From: JBBQTU01 sp038213005
Lineage (GTDB): Bacteria > Planctomycetota > Phycisphaerae > Tepidisphaerales > Tepidisphaeraceae
Direction of reading: 5' to 3'
Length of the DNA stretch: 9,350 nucleotides
Assembly: GCA_038213005.1 (NCBI GenBank)
Contig: JBBQTU010000171.1
Coordinates: forward strand, 1 to 9,350
Under the pieces are notes generated by a model, which saw only the letters and a list, made by a program, of their open reading frames with translations, was not told where the DNA came from and did not search any database. Shown here piece after piece: positions 1-6,764 of the stretch (position 1 is the stretch's first letter; the number at the start of each line of letters is the position of its first letter). The translations under genes and the position numbers were made by a program.

Positions 1-1
1 C

Positions 2-715
2 CGCCACGGTCAGGTAGTACGCCTGAAACAGGGCGACTACGCCCAGCAGCTCACCTACGCCGTCGACCCTGTGGCGCAGGCGCGATCCTACGCGGCCGCC
101 GGTGCCCAGTGGATGCACGTGGTCGACCTCGACGGCGCAAAAGAGGGCCGCCCGATGCAGACGGACCTGATCGCCGAAATCGTGAAGTCCACCAGCCTTC
201 AGGTGGAAGTCGGCGGCGGCGTGCGCTCGACCGCCGACATCGAGCAACTGCTCGTCGCCGGGGTCAATCGCGTGGTGGTCGGCACCCGCGCTCTGGAAGC
301 GTGGAACTGGTTCAAAGACCTTGCCCATCAGCCCGAGATGAAGGGCAAGCTCGTACTGGCGGTTGACGCCAAAGACGGCATCATCGCCACTCGCGGCTGG
401 ACCGAATCCAGTGGCCGCTCGGCCGAGGATGTCGCCCGCGAAGTCTCCGACTGGCATCTGGGCGCGATCCTCTACACCGACGTCGCCAAGGACGGCATGT
501 TGCAAGGCCCCAACTACCAGCACACCGGCAAACTCGTCGCCGCAGGCAACACCCCGGTCATCGCCTCCGGCGGCGTGGGCTCAATCGAGCACATTCGCCA
601 CCTGCTGTCTGTGGGATGCTGGGGCGTGATCGTCGGCCGCAGCCTCTACGAAGGCACGGTCGACCTGTCAGAAGCAATTAGGATCGTCGCCGCACCACCC
701 GCTGCCCAAGCCTAG
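2..715 (+). CDS. hisA: HisA, ProFAR isomerase (5' partial)
   Basis: HisA catalyses the Amadori isomerisation of ProFAR to PRFAR, the fourth step of histidine biosynthesis, in the cytosol. The reading frame is open from the left edge and 237 residues are visible. The first visible residues, RHGQVVRL, match the family's DLxxGxxVRL start, so about 9-10 residues are missing, including the first catalytic Asp just off the window. Family marks in order: QGDYAQ near residue 10, WMHVVDLDGAKEG near 37-49, VEVGGGVRS near 68-76, AVDAKDG with the second catalytic Asp near 122, LYTDVAKDG with the conserved Thr near 159, and phosphate-binding IASGGVGS and VIVGRSLYEG near the C-terminus. The 37-residue spacing between that Asp and Thr equals that of Thermotoga HisA (D127 and T164). 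The DLDGAKEG motif separates it from its paralogue HisF. It ends 9 bp from a convergent gene. Confidence 0.95.
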   Translation, partial: RHGQVVRLKQGDYAQQLTYAVDPVAQARSYAAAGAQWMHVVDLDGAKEGRPMQTDLIAEIVKSTSLQVEVGGGVRSTADIEQLLVAGVNRVVVGTRALEAWNWFKDLAHQPEMKGKLVLAVDAKDGIIATRGWTESSGRSAEDVAREVSDWHLGAILYTDVAKDGMLQGPNYQHTGKLVAAGNTPVIASGGVGSIEHIRHLLSVGCWGVIVGRSLYEGTVDLSEAIRIVAAPPAAQA

Positions 716-724
716 CACAGACTC

Positions 725-1885
725 CTAATCCCCCTCCGTCGCGTCCGGCCGCGACGGCGACATCGGCTGCGCCTCCGTCGGCGCCAGTCCCGACGAGATC
801 GTGTCCGGCACGACCGTCTTTAGCATCTCGCTGGCCAGTTCGGCCGACTGCCTGTCATCGCCCATCTGGTTGAAGATCAGCAGGAACCCCATCGTCAGCG
901 CCACCACCACCGGCCCCATGATGATCCCCAGCACGCCGAAAACCTGCAGGCCGCCCAGCACCGCGAAGAAAACCACAAGTTCGTGCATCCGCGTGCGCTT
1001 GCCCACCAGGACCGGACGCAGCACCGTATCAACGGTGCTGATGATCCCCGCGCCTATCGCCACCAGGATGATCGCCTGCGTATAGTGACCCATCAGCGCC
1101 AGATAGGCGGCCGTCGGCGCCCAGATGATCGAAGACCCCACCACAGGCAGCATGGAGGTGATGAACATGAACACGCCCCACAATAGCGGCGAAGTCAGCC
1201 CAAGCGCCCAAAACGTCAGCCCGCCGAGCAACCCCTGGATCGCGGCGATCATCACCGTGCCTTTGAGGCTCGCGGAAATGATGCCCATGATCGCGGTCAT
1301 GATGGCGTTGGTCTGTTCGGAACTCAGGGGCAACAGTCCCTTGGCCCCCTTCGCCAGGCCTTCGGTATCACGCAGCATGTAGAACGTCGTGAACAGCACC
1401 AGGCCCACCTGCACCAGCGCCAGCAGGACGTTGCCCACCAGCCCGAAAGCCGTCTGGGACAGACTGGCGCCGATGCCCTGCAACCGCTCGGTAAGGTTTG
1501 CCGGCTCCGCGAACTGCTGCACAAATCGTTGCACGCTCGGGTAGTGCCCCAGCCACTTCTGTGCGCGCGAGTCAGGCTTGAGCATGTCGGACAGGCCCTG
1601 ATGAATCGAAGGAATCGCGTTGCCGGCTTCGGTCACCATCGCCTTGGCCAGGAAGAACATCGGGATCACCACCACGATGATGATGAACACCAGCGTGATC
1701 AAAGCCGCAACCGTCGGCGAGTGCCCCCAGCGGCGCAATCGCTTGTGAATCGGCATCGCGATAATGCTCAGCACAACTGACCACAGCAGCGTGCTGATGA
1801 ATGGCTGCACCATTTGCCAGCAGAGATAGACCAATACCGCAGTCAGCAGCACCGTCAGTATCCAGCGCGGAGAGAATTGCTTCAT
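725..1885 (-). CDS. AI-2E family transporter (PF01594, DUF20)
   Basis: This is a 386-residue integral inner-membrane protein of the AI-2E/YdiK/PerM family. Members are polytopic membrane proteins; a few are linked to autoinducer-2 export or Na+/H+ antiport, but the substrate here is unknown. Hydrophobic segments lie near residues 8-24, 28-45, 59-80, 148-168, 201-227, 232-262, 267-285 and 303-338. The long soluble region near 85-145 between the third and fourth is typical. Family signatures are present: MLPVVGSSIIWAP near 245-257, then DTVLRPVLVG near 286-295 and LGGLQVFGVLGIIMGP near 310-325. The C-terminal tail is Pro/Ser/Asp-rich and probably disordered. I chose the ATG at 1885 because the next residues start a clean membrane segment. 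A longer frame up to 1993 would add a Pro/Arg-rich stretch overlapping the upstream gene. No Shine-Dalgarno is visible, but a promoter-like -10 lies 6 nt before the ATG. Confidence 0.88.
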   Translation of the reverse strand: MKQFSPRWILTVLLTAVLVYLCWQMVQPFISTLLWSVVLSIIAMPIHKRLRRWGHSPTVAALITLVFIIIVVVIPMFFLAKAMVTEAGNAIPSIHQGLSDMLKPDSRAQKWLGHYPSVQRFVQQFAEPANLTERLQGIGASLSQTAFGLVGNVLLALVQVGLVLFTTFYMLRDTEGLAKGAKGLLPLSSEQTNAIMTAIMGIISASLKGTVMIAAIQGLLGGLTFWALGLTSPLLWGVFMFITSMLPVVGSSIIWAPTAAYLALMGHYTQAIILVAIGAGIISTVDTVLRPVLVGKRTRMHELVVFFAVLGGLQVFGVLGIIMGPVVVALTMGFLLIFNQMGDDRQSAELASEMLKTVVPDTISSGLAPTEAQPMSPSRPDATEGD

Positions 1886-1891
1886 GCCAAC

Positions 1892-1920
1892 ATGATAAGC
1901 CCAAGTGCCGGCAAGGTCAT
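1892..1920 (-). promoter_or_regulatory. Putative sigma70-type promoter of the AI-2E gene
   Basis: Reading the minus strand, TATCAT (1897-1892, 5 of 6 to TATAAT) lies 17 bp downstream of ATGACC (1920-1915, 4 of 6 to TTGACA). Transcription would begin about at the ATG at 1885, giving a leaderless message. The -35 element overlaps the stop codon of the upstream bactofilin-like gene, so the two genes may be transcribed separately as well as together. This is pattern matching only. Confidence 0.4.
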
Positions 1921-2261
1921 CGGGACTTGGGCAGTTTGGTCTCGCCGGCGTTGGCCTTGATCTTGCCGACGATCTTGGACCCGGGGTCGCCAAAATATCG
2001 GCCGCCCTCGTTGATCAGGTCGCCGCCGACCAGGCCGCTGTTGATGGTCTTGCTGTATTTTTCCAGGCGCAAGTCGCCCATGACCTGCCCAAACAGGTGA
2101 GCGCGCCCGCCGCGATCAACCAGCACATTGCCGTAGACGGAGCCGCGAATGTAGAACTTGCCGCCATTGATCACCTGCACATTCCCCAGAATCGACCCCC
2201 AGAGGGTGAACTCCTCGTAGACGACGACATCGCCGGCAATGTTCCCGCGTTCTTCCCGCAT
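1917..2261 (-). CDS. Small bactofilin-like beta-helix protein
   Basis: This 114-residue protein is almost entirely short glycine-punctuated beta repeats, for example GNIAGDVVVYEEF, LWGSILGNVQVINGG, IRGSVYGNVLVDRGG, LFGQVMGDLRL and VGGDLINEGG. The G-x-V/I-x-G-N/D-V/L spacing with hydrophobic alternation is that of bactofilins (polymer-forming cytoskeletal proteins, DUF583), which build a right-handed beta-helix and self-assemble into filaments, often at the membrane. About five to six rungs fit. It has no signal peptide or membrane segment. It is short, lacks the usual disordered N-terminal tail, and ends in a basic LPKSR. The start is the only ATG after an in-frame TAA a few codons upstream; no Shine-Dalgarno is visible. 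It lies 31 bp upstream of the AI-2E gene on the same strand, so the two may be cotranscribed. A different beta-helix family cannot be excluded. Confidence 0.6.
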   Translation of the reverse strand: MREERGNIAGDVVVYEEFTLWGSILGNVQVINGGKFYIRGSVYGNVLVDRGGRAHLFGQVMGDLRLEKYSKTINSGLVGGDLINEGGRYFGDPGSKIVGKIKANAGETKLPKSR

Positions 2262-2385
2262 GCACTGTTGTTAACATGAAGGCGGAAACCATGCAATCGT
2301 CCGAGGGCTCTTTCGCCTCCTGGCGAGCGGCCTTTCGGTAGACTTATGGCAGCCTGCCTCCCAAGGCTCAGGGGTGACAAAAAGT

Positions 2386-2415
2386 TTGGCAGTGACAGGG
2401 CTGGCGGCGTAAGAT
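2386..2415 (+). promoter_or_regulatory. Putative promoter of the membrane-protein gene
   Basis: TTGGCA (2386-2391, 5 of 6 to TTGACA) and TAAGAT (2410-2415, 4 of 6 to TATAAT) are separated by 18 bp. The -10 ends 8 nt before the ATG at 2424, so the predicted transcription start is at or within a base or two of the start codon, a leaderless layout. It lies in the 162-bp intergenic region (2262-2423) between divergent genes. The hexamer GTGACA occurs twice there, at 2374-2379 and 2392-2397, flanking the -35. Confidence 0.4.
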
Positions 2416-2423
2416 AGCCCGGC

Positions 2424-3128
2424 ATGAAGATGGAGCTTTCGGTGTTGGAGTATGTCCGGGTTGAGCGGGTGCAGGTTTCGGCCGACCGGCATCGGCTGGG
2501 ATTTCTGCTCACCGGCCTGCCGGGAGTTCTGATGCTATGCTTGCCCATCGGCGGGCACCCATCGGTTGCCGGGGGGATCGTTGACCTTGCCCAGTCCGTG
2601 CTTGCGCCATCGGTGCTTGTGCGTCTGGTGTCGGTGATCGTTGGCTCGCCGGAGCTTGGTGTGGAAATTGCCCGGGCGGCGATGATGGTCACTCCCTTTA
2701 GCCTGCTCGCCTGGCATTTGTTGCGCCTGCGCGGGGGCGAACCTGGGCGGACTGTCGGGACGATCGGTTTTGAGCTTGCCCTCGTTCACGCATGTGGCCT
2801 TGCCGTGGCGATGTTCATGCTGGCCTACCGCGAGCCTTGGCAGGTGGTGGTGGCCGGGGCTGCTCTGGTCAGCTTCGGTGTGCTCAGCGCACTGGTATTT
2901 CGGACAATCGGATGGGGCGCCTTCGTGCTGCTGGCGCTACTGTGCAGCTACATTGCCTTCTGGGCCCTGGTGGCGGTGCAGACGCTGATGCATCTGCAGA
3001 CAGATCGCGGCCGGCCGTGGCTGTGGGTGATTGTGGCGATGCTGTCAGCGGTGACCGGTGGCGTGGAGTTTGTCCATGTGTGGAAGGTCGCGAAAAGTGA
3101 CTCGTTACCCGCAGCGGCTGAGACTTGA
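2424..3128 (+). CDS. Polytopic membrane protein of unknown function
   Basis: I do not recognise a family for this 234-residue protein. It has a hydrophilic N-terminus of about 24 residues followed by hydrophobic segments near 25-43, 55-74, 83-101, 113-134, 139-160, 163-189 and 198-216, so about six or seven membrane spans. The C-terminus is short and polar (KVAKSDSLPAAAET). Loops are short; a basic/polar loop RLRGGEPGRT lies near 101-110 and another, LQTDRGRPW, near 191-199. No catalytic motif is evident. A second ATG two codons downstream (2430) is an alternative start. There is no Shine-Dalgarno, but a promoter-like element lies directly upstream. It precedes the helicase on the same strand with a 78-bp gap that holds its own -10-like hexamer, so the two are probably not obligately cotranscribed. 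Confidence 0.7.
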   Translation: MKMELSVLEYVRVERVQVSADRHRLGFLLTGLPGVLMLCLPIGGHPSVAGGIVDLAQSVLAPSVLVRLVSVIVGSPELGVEIARAAMMVTPFSLLAWHLLRLRGGEPGRTVGTIGFELALVHACGLAVAMFMLAYREPWQVVVAGAALVSFGVLSALVFRTIGWGAFVLLALLCSYIAFWALVAVQTLMHLQTDRGRPWLWVIVAMLSAVTGGVEFVHVWKVAKSDSLPAAAET

Positions 3129-3193
3129 GGCCTTAGAGTTGGACATGGACCAGGGCCGGGTGCCCGCGTTCGGCGAGATCGGTCTTCATCCGC

Positions 3194-3199
3194 TACAAT
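3194..3199 (+). promoter_or_regulatory. -10-like hexamer of the helicase gene
   Basis: TACAAT (5 of 6 to TATAAT) ends 7 nt before the helicase ATG at 3207. This would put the transcription start on, or one base before, the start codon. No convincing -35 is visible; the best candidate at 18-bp spacing, TCGGCG (3170-3175), matches only 3 of 6. The hexamer supports the chosen start because no Shine-Dalgarno is present. Confidence 0.35.
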
Positions 3200-3206
3200 C
3201 CCGCCA

Positions 3207-5588
3207 ATGCCCTCGCGAGACGAAATAGCGTTGGAATACATGGAGCGGCTTCCCTACACCCCATACCCGGTGCAGGAGGAGGCGCTGTACGCATGGGCGG
3301 CTTGCGAGCAGGGGATGCTGTTGTCGGCGCCGACCGGGACGGGCAAGACGCTGGTTGCCGAGGGAGCGATCTATGAGGGCCTGCGGACGGGGAAGATCGT
3401 CTACTACTCCACGCCGCTGATCGCCTTGACGGATCAGAAACTGCTGGAGTTCCAGGATACCGTGGCCCGCTGGGGGTATCCGCGTGACTGCGTGGGGCTG
3501 GTCACAGGCAACCGCACCGTCAATCCCAACGCCCAGATCAAAGTGGTGGTGGCCGAGGTGCTGCTGAATCGACTCCTGCATCCAGAGGCGTTTGATTTCG
3601 CCGACGTCGGCACCGTGGTGATGGATGAGTTTCACAATTTCAACGAGCCGCAGCGGGGAATCGTCTGGGAACTGACGCTGTCGCTGCTACCGAAGAACAT
3701 TCGCGTGATGCTACTGTCGGCGACGGTGGGATCGGCCTCGGATTTCGTCAGTTGGATGGCCCGCAGTTTGGATCGTAGGGTCACCCTGGTGGAAGGCAAG
3801 GATCGCATCGTTCCGCTGCACTATCACTGGGTGGGCGATGACCTGCTGCCAGACTTTCTGGAACAGATTGCCCGTGGCGAGCAGGCCAAGACGCCGGTGC
3901 TCGTATTCTGTTTCGATCGCGAGGTCTGCTGGAATACCGCAGAGGTGCTCAAGGGGAAAGATGTCTTTTCCGAGGGGCAACGCGATGCGCTGCTGAAGCG
4001 GCTGGAGGACTTCAATTTCGCCGGCGGGTCAGGCGGCAAGCTGCGGACGCTGCTGACACGCGGCATCGGCATTCACCACGCGGGGATCCTGCCGCGATAT
4101 CGGCGCATCGTCGAAACGCTGTTCGTGGAAAAACTGCTGCCGGTGTGCGTGTGCACAGAGACGCTGGCTGCGGGGCTGAACCTGCCGGCGAAGTCAGTGC
4201 TGCTCACGACGCTTGTAAAAGGGCCACGTGACAAGAAGCGCATGATCGATCCCAGCGCGGCCCAGCAGATGTTTGGGCGGGCGGGCCGGCCACAGTTCGA
4301 TACCGAAGGGCACGTCTTCGCGATGGCGCACGAGGATGATGTGAAACTCGCCCGCTGGAAGGTGAAGTTCGACTCGATCCCCGAAGACACCAAGGATCCA
4401 GGGCTGATGAAGGCGAAGAAGGCGCTGGCGAAAAAGAAACCAACCCGCCGAACCAATTTCACCTATTGGAATCCGGAGCAGTTTGCCAAGCTGCAGACCG
4501 CCCCGCCGATCAAGCTCGCCAGCAGGGGCAATCTCACGTGGCGCTGGCTGGCGTATCTGCTCGATGCCAACCCGAAGGTCGAGCCCATTCGTGATGTCAT
4601 CCGTCGTCGGCTGATGGACGCACCGACAATTCAGGCAGAGCTTAAGCGTCTGACTCGGATGCTGGTGACGCTGCATCAGATGGGGATCGTGGTGCTGGAT
4701 CCGCTGCCTCCGGCCGCATGGCAGCAGGCGGTGAATCCCGCGGCGGTGCCGGCCGTGGCCGGGATGGCTGAGGCAGTGGAGGTGGAGGATGAGGAGGAGG
4801 TCGCGATGGCTTTGCCGACGGTGAACGAGCTGTTTGCGCGGCTGAAACTGGGTGACACGGGTGTGCTGGCTGGGAAGCCAGCACCGGGGAAGGCGGCCGA
4901 GCCTCCGGCTTACGAACCGGTCATCGCCAGGGCGACGGAGAAACTCAGGCAGTTGATGGTCTTCCGGTCGGTGCATCCGCTCTATGGCGCGTTCCTGATG
5001 GACTATATCGGCCGGGCCGAAGAGCCTGAGCTGATCCAGATACTGGAAAGCCTGCTGGCGATGCCGGGCACAGTGGCACGGTCGGTTCGCGTGCCGTGGC
5101 CGGACCAAATGCCGCCGGGGAAACTCGCGGTGGACGTGGTCGACCCGGCCATCCTGACCGGCGGTATGGCGACGCAGGATGACCTGTATCCCCCGGCCGA
5201 CCAGAGCGACCTGCCGCCGGAGCTTCGCAAGTACCCCATCCCGCTGGCGCAGAAGATGCGAATGCTTTTTGAAAACAAGGTGGATCATGCGGGCGGACTG
5301 GCGGTGACGCCAGTGTGGGCGGTGGGAGACCTGCTCTCCCGCGGGGGAGATTTTGACGCTTTCGTCCGCGGGCGGGACCTGGTGAAACAGGAAGGGATTC
5401 TATTCAAGCACCTGCTGCGGATGATTCTGCTGTGCAAGGAGTTCGCGCAGCTTACGCCCAGCGGGCTTACCGCTGAGGGTTGGCAGGCGACGCTTGCGGG
5501 CATTTCGGCGACGCTCTCGGCCGCCTGCCGTGCGGTCGATCCGCAGTGTACCGATGAGACACTGGAGGAGATAGCGGAGGGGGCCTAG
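3207..5588 (+). CDS. Ski2-like DEFH-box helicase with DUF3516-type C-terminus
   Basis: This 793-residue superfamily 2 helicase should use ATP to unwind or remodel nucleic acid, probably RNA by analogy with Ski2/Mtr4-type enzymes. Motifs in order: a Q-like YTPYPVQ near 17-23; Walker A APTGTGKT at 41-48; motif II DEFH at 140-143, the Ski2-like variant of DEAD; motif III SAT at 171-173; a helicase C-terminal domain with GIGIHHAGILPRYRR at 286-300; motif V ETLAAGLNLPAK at 318-329; and motif VI QMFGRAGRPQFD at 354-365. A Lys-rich stretch follows near 402-415. An acidic, Ala/Pro-rich, probably disordered linker (EVEDEEE near 525-531) leads to a helical C-terminal part resembling DUF3516, described on actinobacterial and other bacterial helicases. 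The frame is intact and the length is normal for that group. The DUF3516 assignment is from memory and less certain than the helicase call. Confidence 0.88.
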   Translation: MPSRDEIALEYMERLPYTPYPVQEEALYAWAACEQGMLLSAPTGTGKTLVAEGAIYEGLRTGKIVYYSTPLIALTDQKLLEFQDTVARWGYPRDCVGLVTGNRTVNPNAQIKVVVAEVLLNRLLHPEAFDFADVGTVVMDEFHNFNEPQRGIVWELTLSLLPKNIRVMLLSATVGSASDFVSWMARSLDRRVTLVEGKDRIVPLHYHWVGDDLLPDFLEQIARGEQAKTPVLVFCFDREVCWNTAEVLKGKDVFSEGQRDALLKRLEDFNFAGGSGGKLRTLLTRGIGIHHAGILPRYRRIVETLFVEKLLPVCVCTETLAAGLNLPAKSVLLTTLVKGPRDKKRMIDPSAAQQMFGRAGRPQFDTEGHVFAMAHEDDVKLARWKVKFDSIPEDTKDPGLMKAKKALAKKKPTRRTNFTYWNPEQFAKLQTAPPIKLASRGNLTWRWLAYLLDANPKVEPIRDVIRRRLMDAPTIQAELKRLTRMLVTLHQMGIVVLDPLPPAAWQQAVNPAAVPAVAGMAEAVEVEDEEEVAMALPTVNELFARLKLGDTGVLAGKPAPGKAAEPPAYEPVIARATEKLRQLMVFRSVHPLYGAFLMDYIGRAEEPELIQILESLLAMPGTVARSVRVPWPDQMPPGKLAVDVVDPAILTGGMATQDDLYPPADQSDLPPELRKYPIPLAQKMRMLFENKVDHAGGLAVTPVWAVGDLLSRGGDFDAFVRGRDLVKQEGILFKHLLRMILLCKEFAQLTPSGLTAEGWQATLAGISATLSAACRAVDPQCTDETLEEIAEGA

Positions 5589-5590
5589 CG

Positions 5591-6763
5591 CTGAGGTTCT
5601 TCTACGCCGGCGAACAGTGCAAGGCCACCGGCCGGATTGACGCCTTCAAGCTTGACTGGAAACCTGGGCAGGCCGGCCAGCCCCACCATTTCTGGGTTTC
5701 GGACCTTGCCAAGTGGATCGAGGCGGTGGGGTATAGCCTGGGGACGCATCCTGATGCGGAGTTGGAGAAGCTCTGTGACGAGGTGATCGACGTGGTGGCG
5801 TCGGCGCAGCAGGCCGATGGATATCTGAACGTGTTCTTCACGGTCGTTGAGCCGGCGAAGCGCTGGGCGAATCTGCGCGACATGCACGAGCTCTATTGTG
5901 CCGGGCACCTGATGGAAGCGGCCGTTGCGTATTTCCAGGGAACAGGCAAGCGCAAGCTGCTGGAGGTGATGGGCCGATATGTCGATCATATCGACACGGT
6001 GTTTGGCCCAAAGCCGGGGCAGAAGCGCGGATACTGCGGGCATCCGGAGGTGGGACTGGCGCTGATGAAGTTGTATCGCGCCACCGGCGCTGAGAAATGC
6101 CTGAGGCTTGCGGAGTTTTTTGTGCTGGAGCGAGGGCAGGCGCCGTCGTACTTCAACGTGGAGGCGCTAGCGCGCGGGGAGGGAACAACCAACCCGTCGG
6201 GGCAGCATCTGGAGTACTTCCAGGCCCGAGAGCCGATTGTACAGCAGAAGACGCTGGAGGGGCATGCAGTTCGCGCGTTGCACCTGATGTCCGGGGCGCT
6301 GGACGTGGCGGCGGCCACCGGCAATAAGCCGCTGCTCGCCGCATGCAAGCGGTTGTGGAAAAATGTGACCCGCAAACGCATGTACATCACAGGCGGCGTG
6401 GGATCAGCGAGGCACAACGAACGGTTCACCTACGACTATGATCTGCCCAACGAAACGGCGTACGCCGAGACGTGCGCCAATATCGCCCTGACGCTGTTTG
6501 CCCATCGGCTGTTGCAGATCCAACCCTCGGCCGAGTATGCCGATGTCATGGAACGCGCGCTCTACAACGGCGTGGCCAGCGGAGTTTCGCTCAGCGGCGA
6601 CCATTTTTTATACGCCAATCAGTTGACCATCGACGATGAAGCTTTGACCACCGAACGGGAAGCAATCAGCGCATCGGCAGGTTCAGGTCAACCACGTCGC
6701 CGCCCTGCCACGTGCGCTCGACGTGGGGTTGACGGTCAGCTTTACCTTTTTCGGTGCAGTTGA
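5591..6763 (+). pseudogene. GH127 (DUF1680) glycosidase remnant, N-terminal part
   Basis: The frame encodes the alpha/alpha-barrel part of a GH127/DUF1680 glycosidase, a family whose characterised members are beta-L-arabinofuranosidases. Family marks: ATGRIDAF near 5624, DLAKWIEA, SAQQADGYLNVFF, HELYCAGHLMEAAVAYFQ, GHPEVGLALMKLYRATG, YITGGVGS, YDYDLPNETAYAETC and ERALYNGVASGVSLSG. With HypBA1 as model, the acid/base Glu322 maps to 6419-6421, and zinc ligands Glu338 and Cys340 map to 6467-6469 and 6473-6475. The start is missing: the frame runs straight out of the helicase stop, with an in-frame TGA at 5555-5557 and no ATG or GTG until 5726. About 40-60 N-terminal residues are absent. Homology stops near 6660, before the CCPPN segment that carries nucleophile Cys417 and zinc ligand Cys418. 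The last 30 or so residues to the stop at 6763 look spurious. An internal start at 5726 would not restore activity. Confidence 0.8.
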
Positions 6764-6764
6764 T
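6665..6764. repeat. Imperfect inverted repeat bounding an inverted GH127 piece
   Basis: ATCAGCGCATCGG (6665-6677) and the reverse complement of 6751-6764 (ATCAACTGCACCGA) agree at 10 of 13 aligned bases with one gap. They border the part of the GH127 remnant that reads as GH127 protein on the minus strand. They could be the recombination or template-switch sites that inverted the piece. The match is short and imperfect, so chance is possible. Confidence 0.3.
6672..6725 (-). pseudogene. Inverted GH127 fragment inside the remnant
   Basis: Read on the minus strand, these 18 codons give HVERTWQGGDVVDLNLPM. This fits the conserved RxWxxGDxVxLxLPM segment of GH127/DUF1680 proteins, which directly precedes the VxLIxxNP segment. 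That next segment is found on the plus strand from 6754. The fragment is therefore the correct neighbour of the downstream piece but in the opposite orientation. A second short match, APKKVKLTVN, lies on the minus strand in another frame (6728-6757). It resembles the VNG strand that normally lies 10-20 residues upstream, which implies a further small deletion or frameshift. The fragment cannot be translated as part of the enzyme in its present orientation. Confidence 0.6.

Noticed and set aside
716..724. Possible bidirectional terminator between the convergent hisA and AI-2E genes.
   Set aside because: Only 9 bp separate the stop codons and no hairpin with a T-run is seen there or in the gene ends.
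1886..1993. Longer start for the AI-2E protein adding 36 N-terminal residues.
   Set aside because: The added residues are Pro/Ser/Arg-rich, do not look like the family and overlap the end of the bactofilin-like gene, while the ATG at 1885 begins a clean membrane segment.
2171..2692. Minus-strand open frame across the divergent intergenic region.
   Set aside because: It overlaps both the bactofilin-like gene and the membrane-protein gene, and its Ser/Arg/Pro-rich composition is typical of a shadow frame.
4194..5288. Long open frame on the minus strand opposite the helicase.
   Set aside because: It is antisense to a strongly conserved helicase, is rich in His/Arg/Gln as expected for a high-GC shadow frame, and has no recognisable domain.
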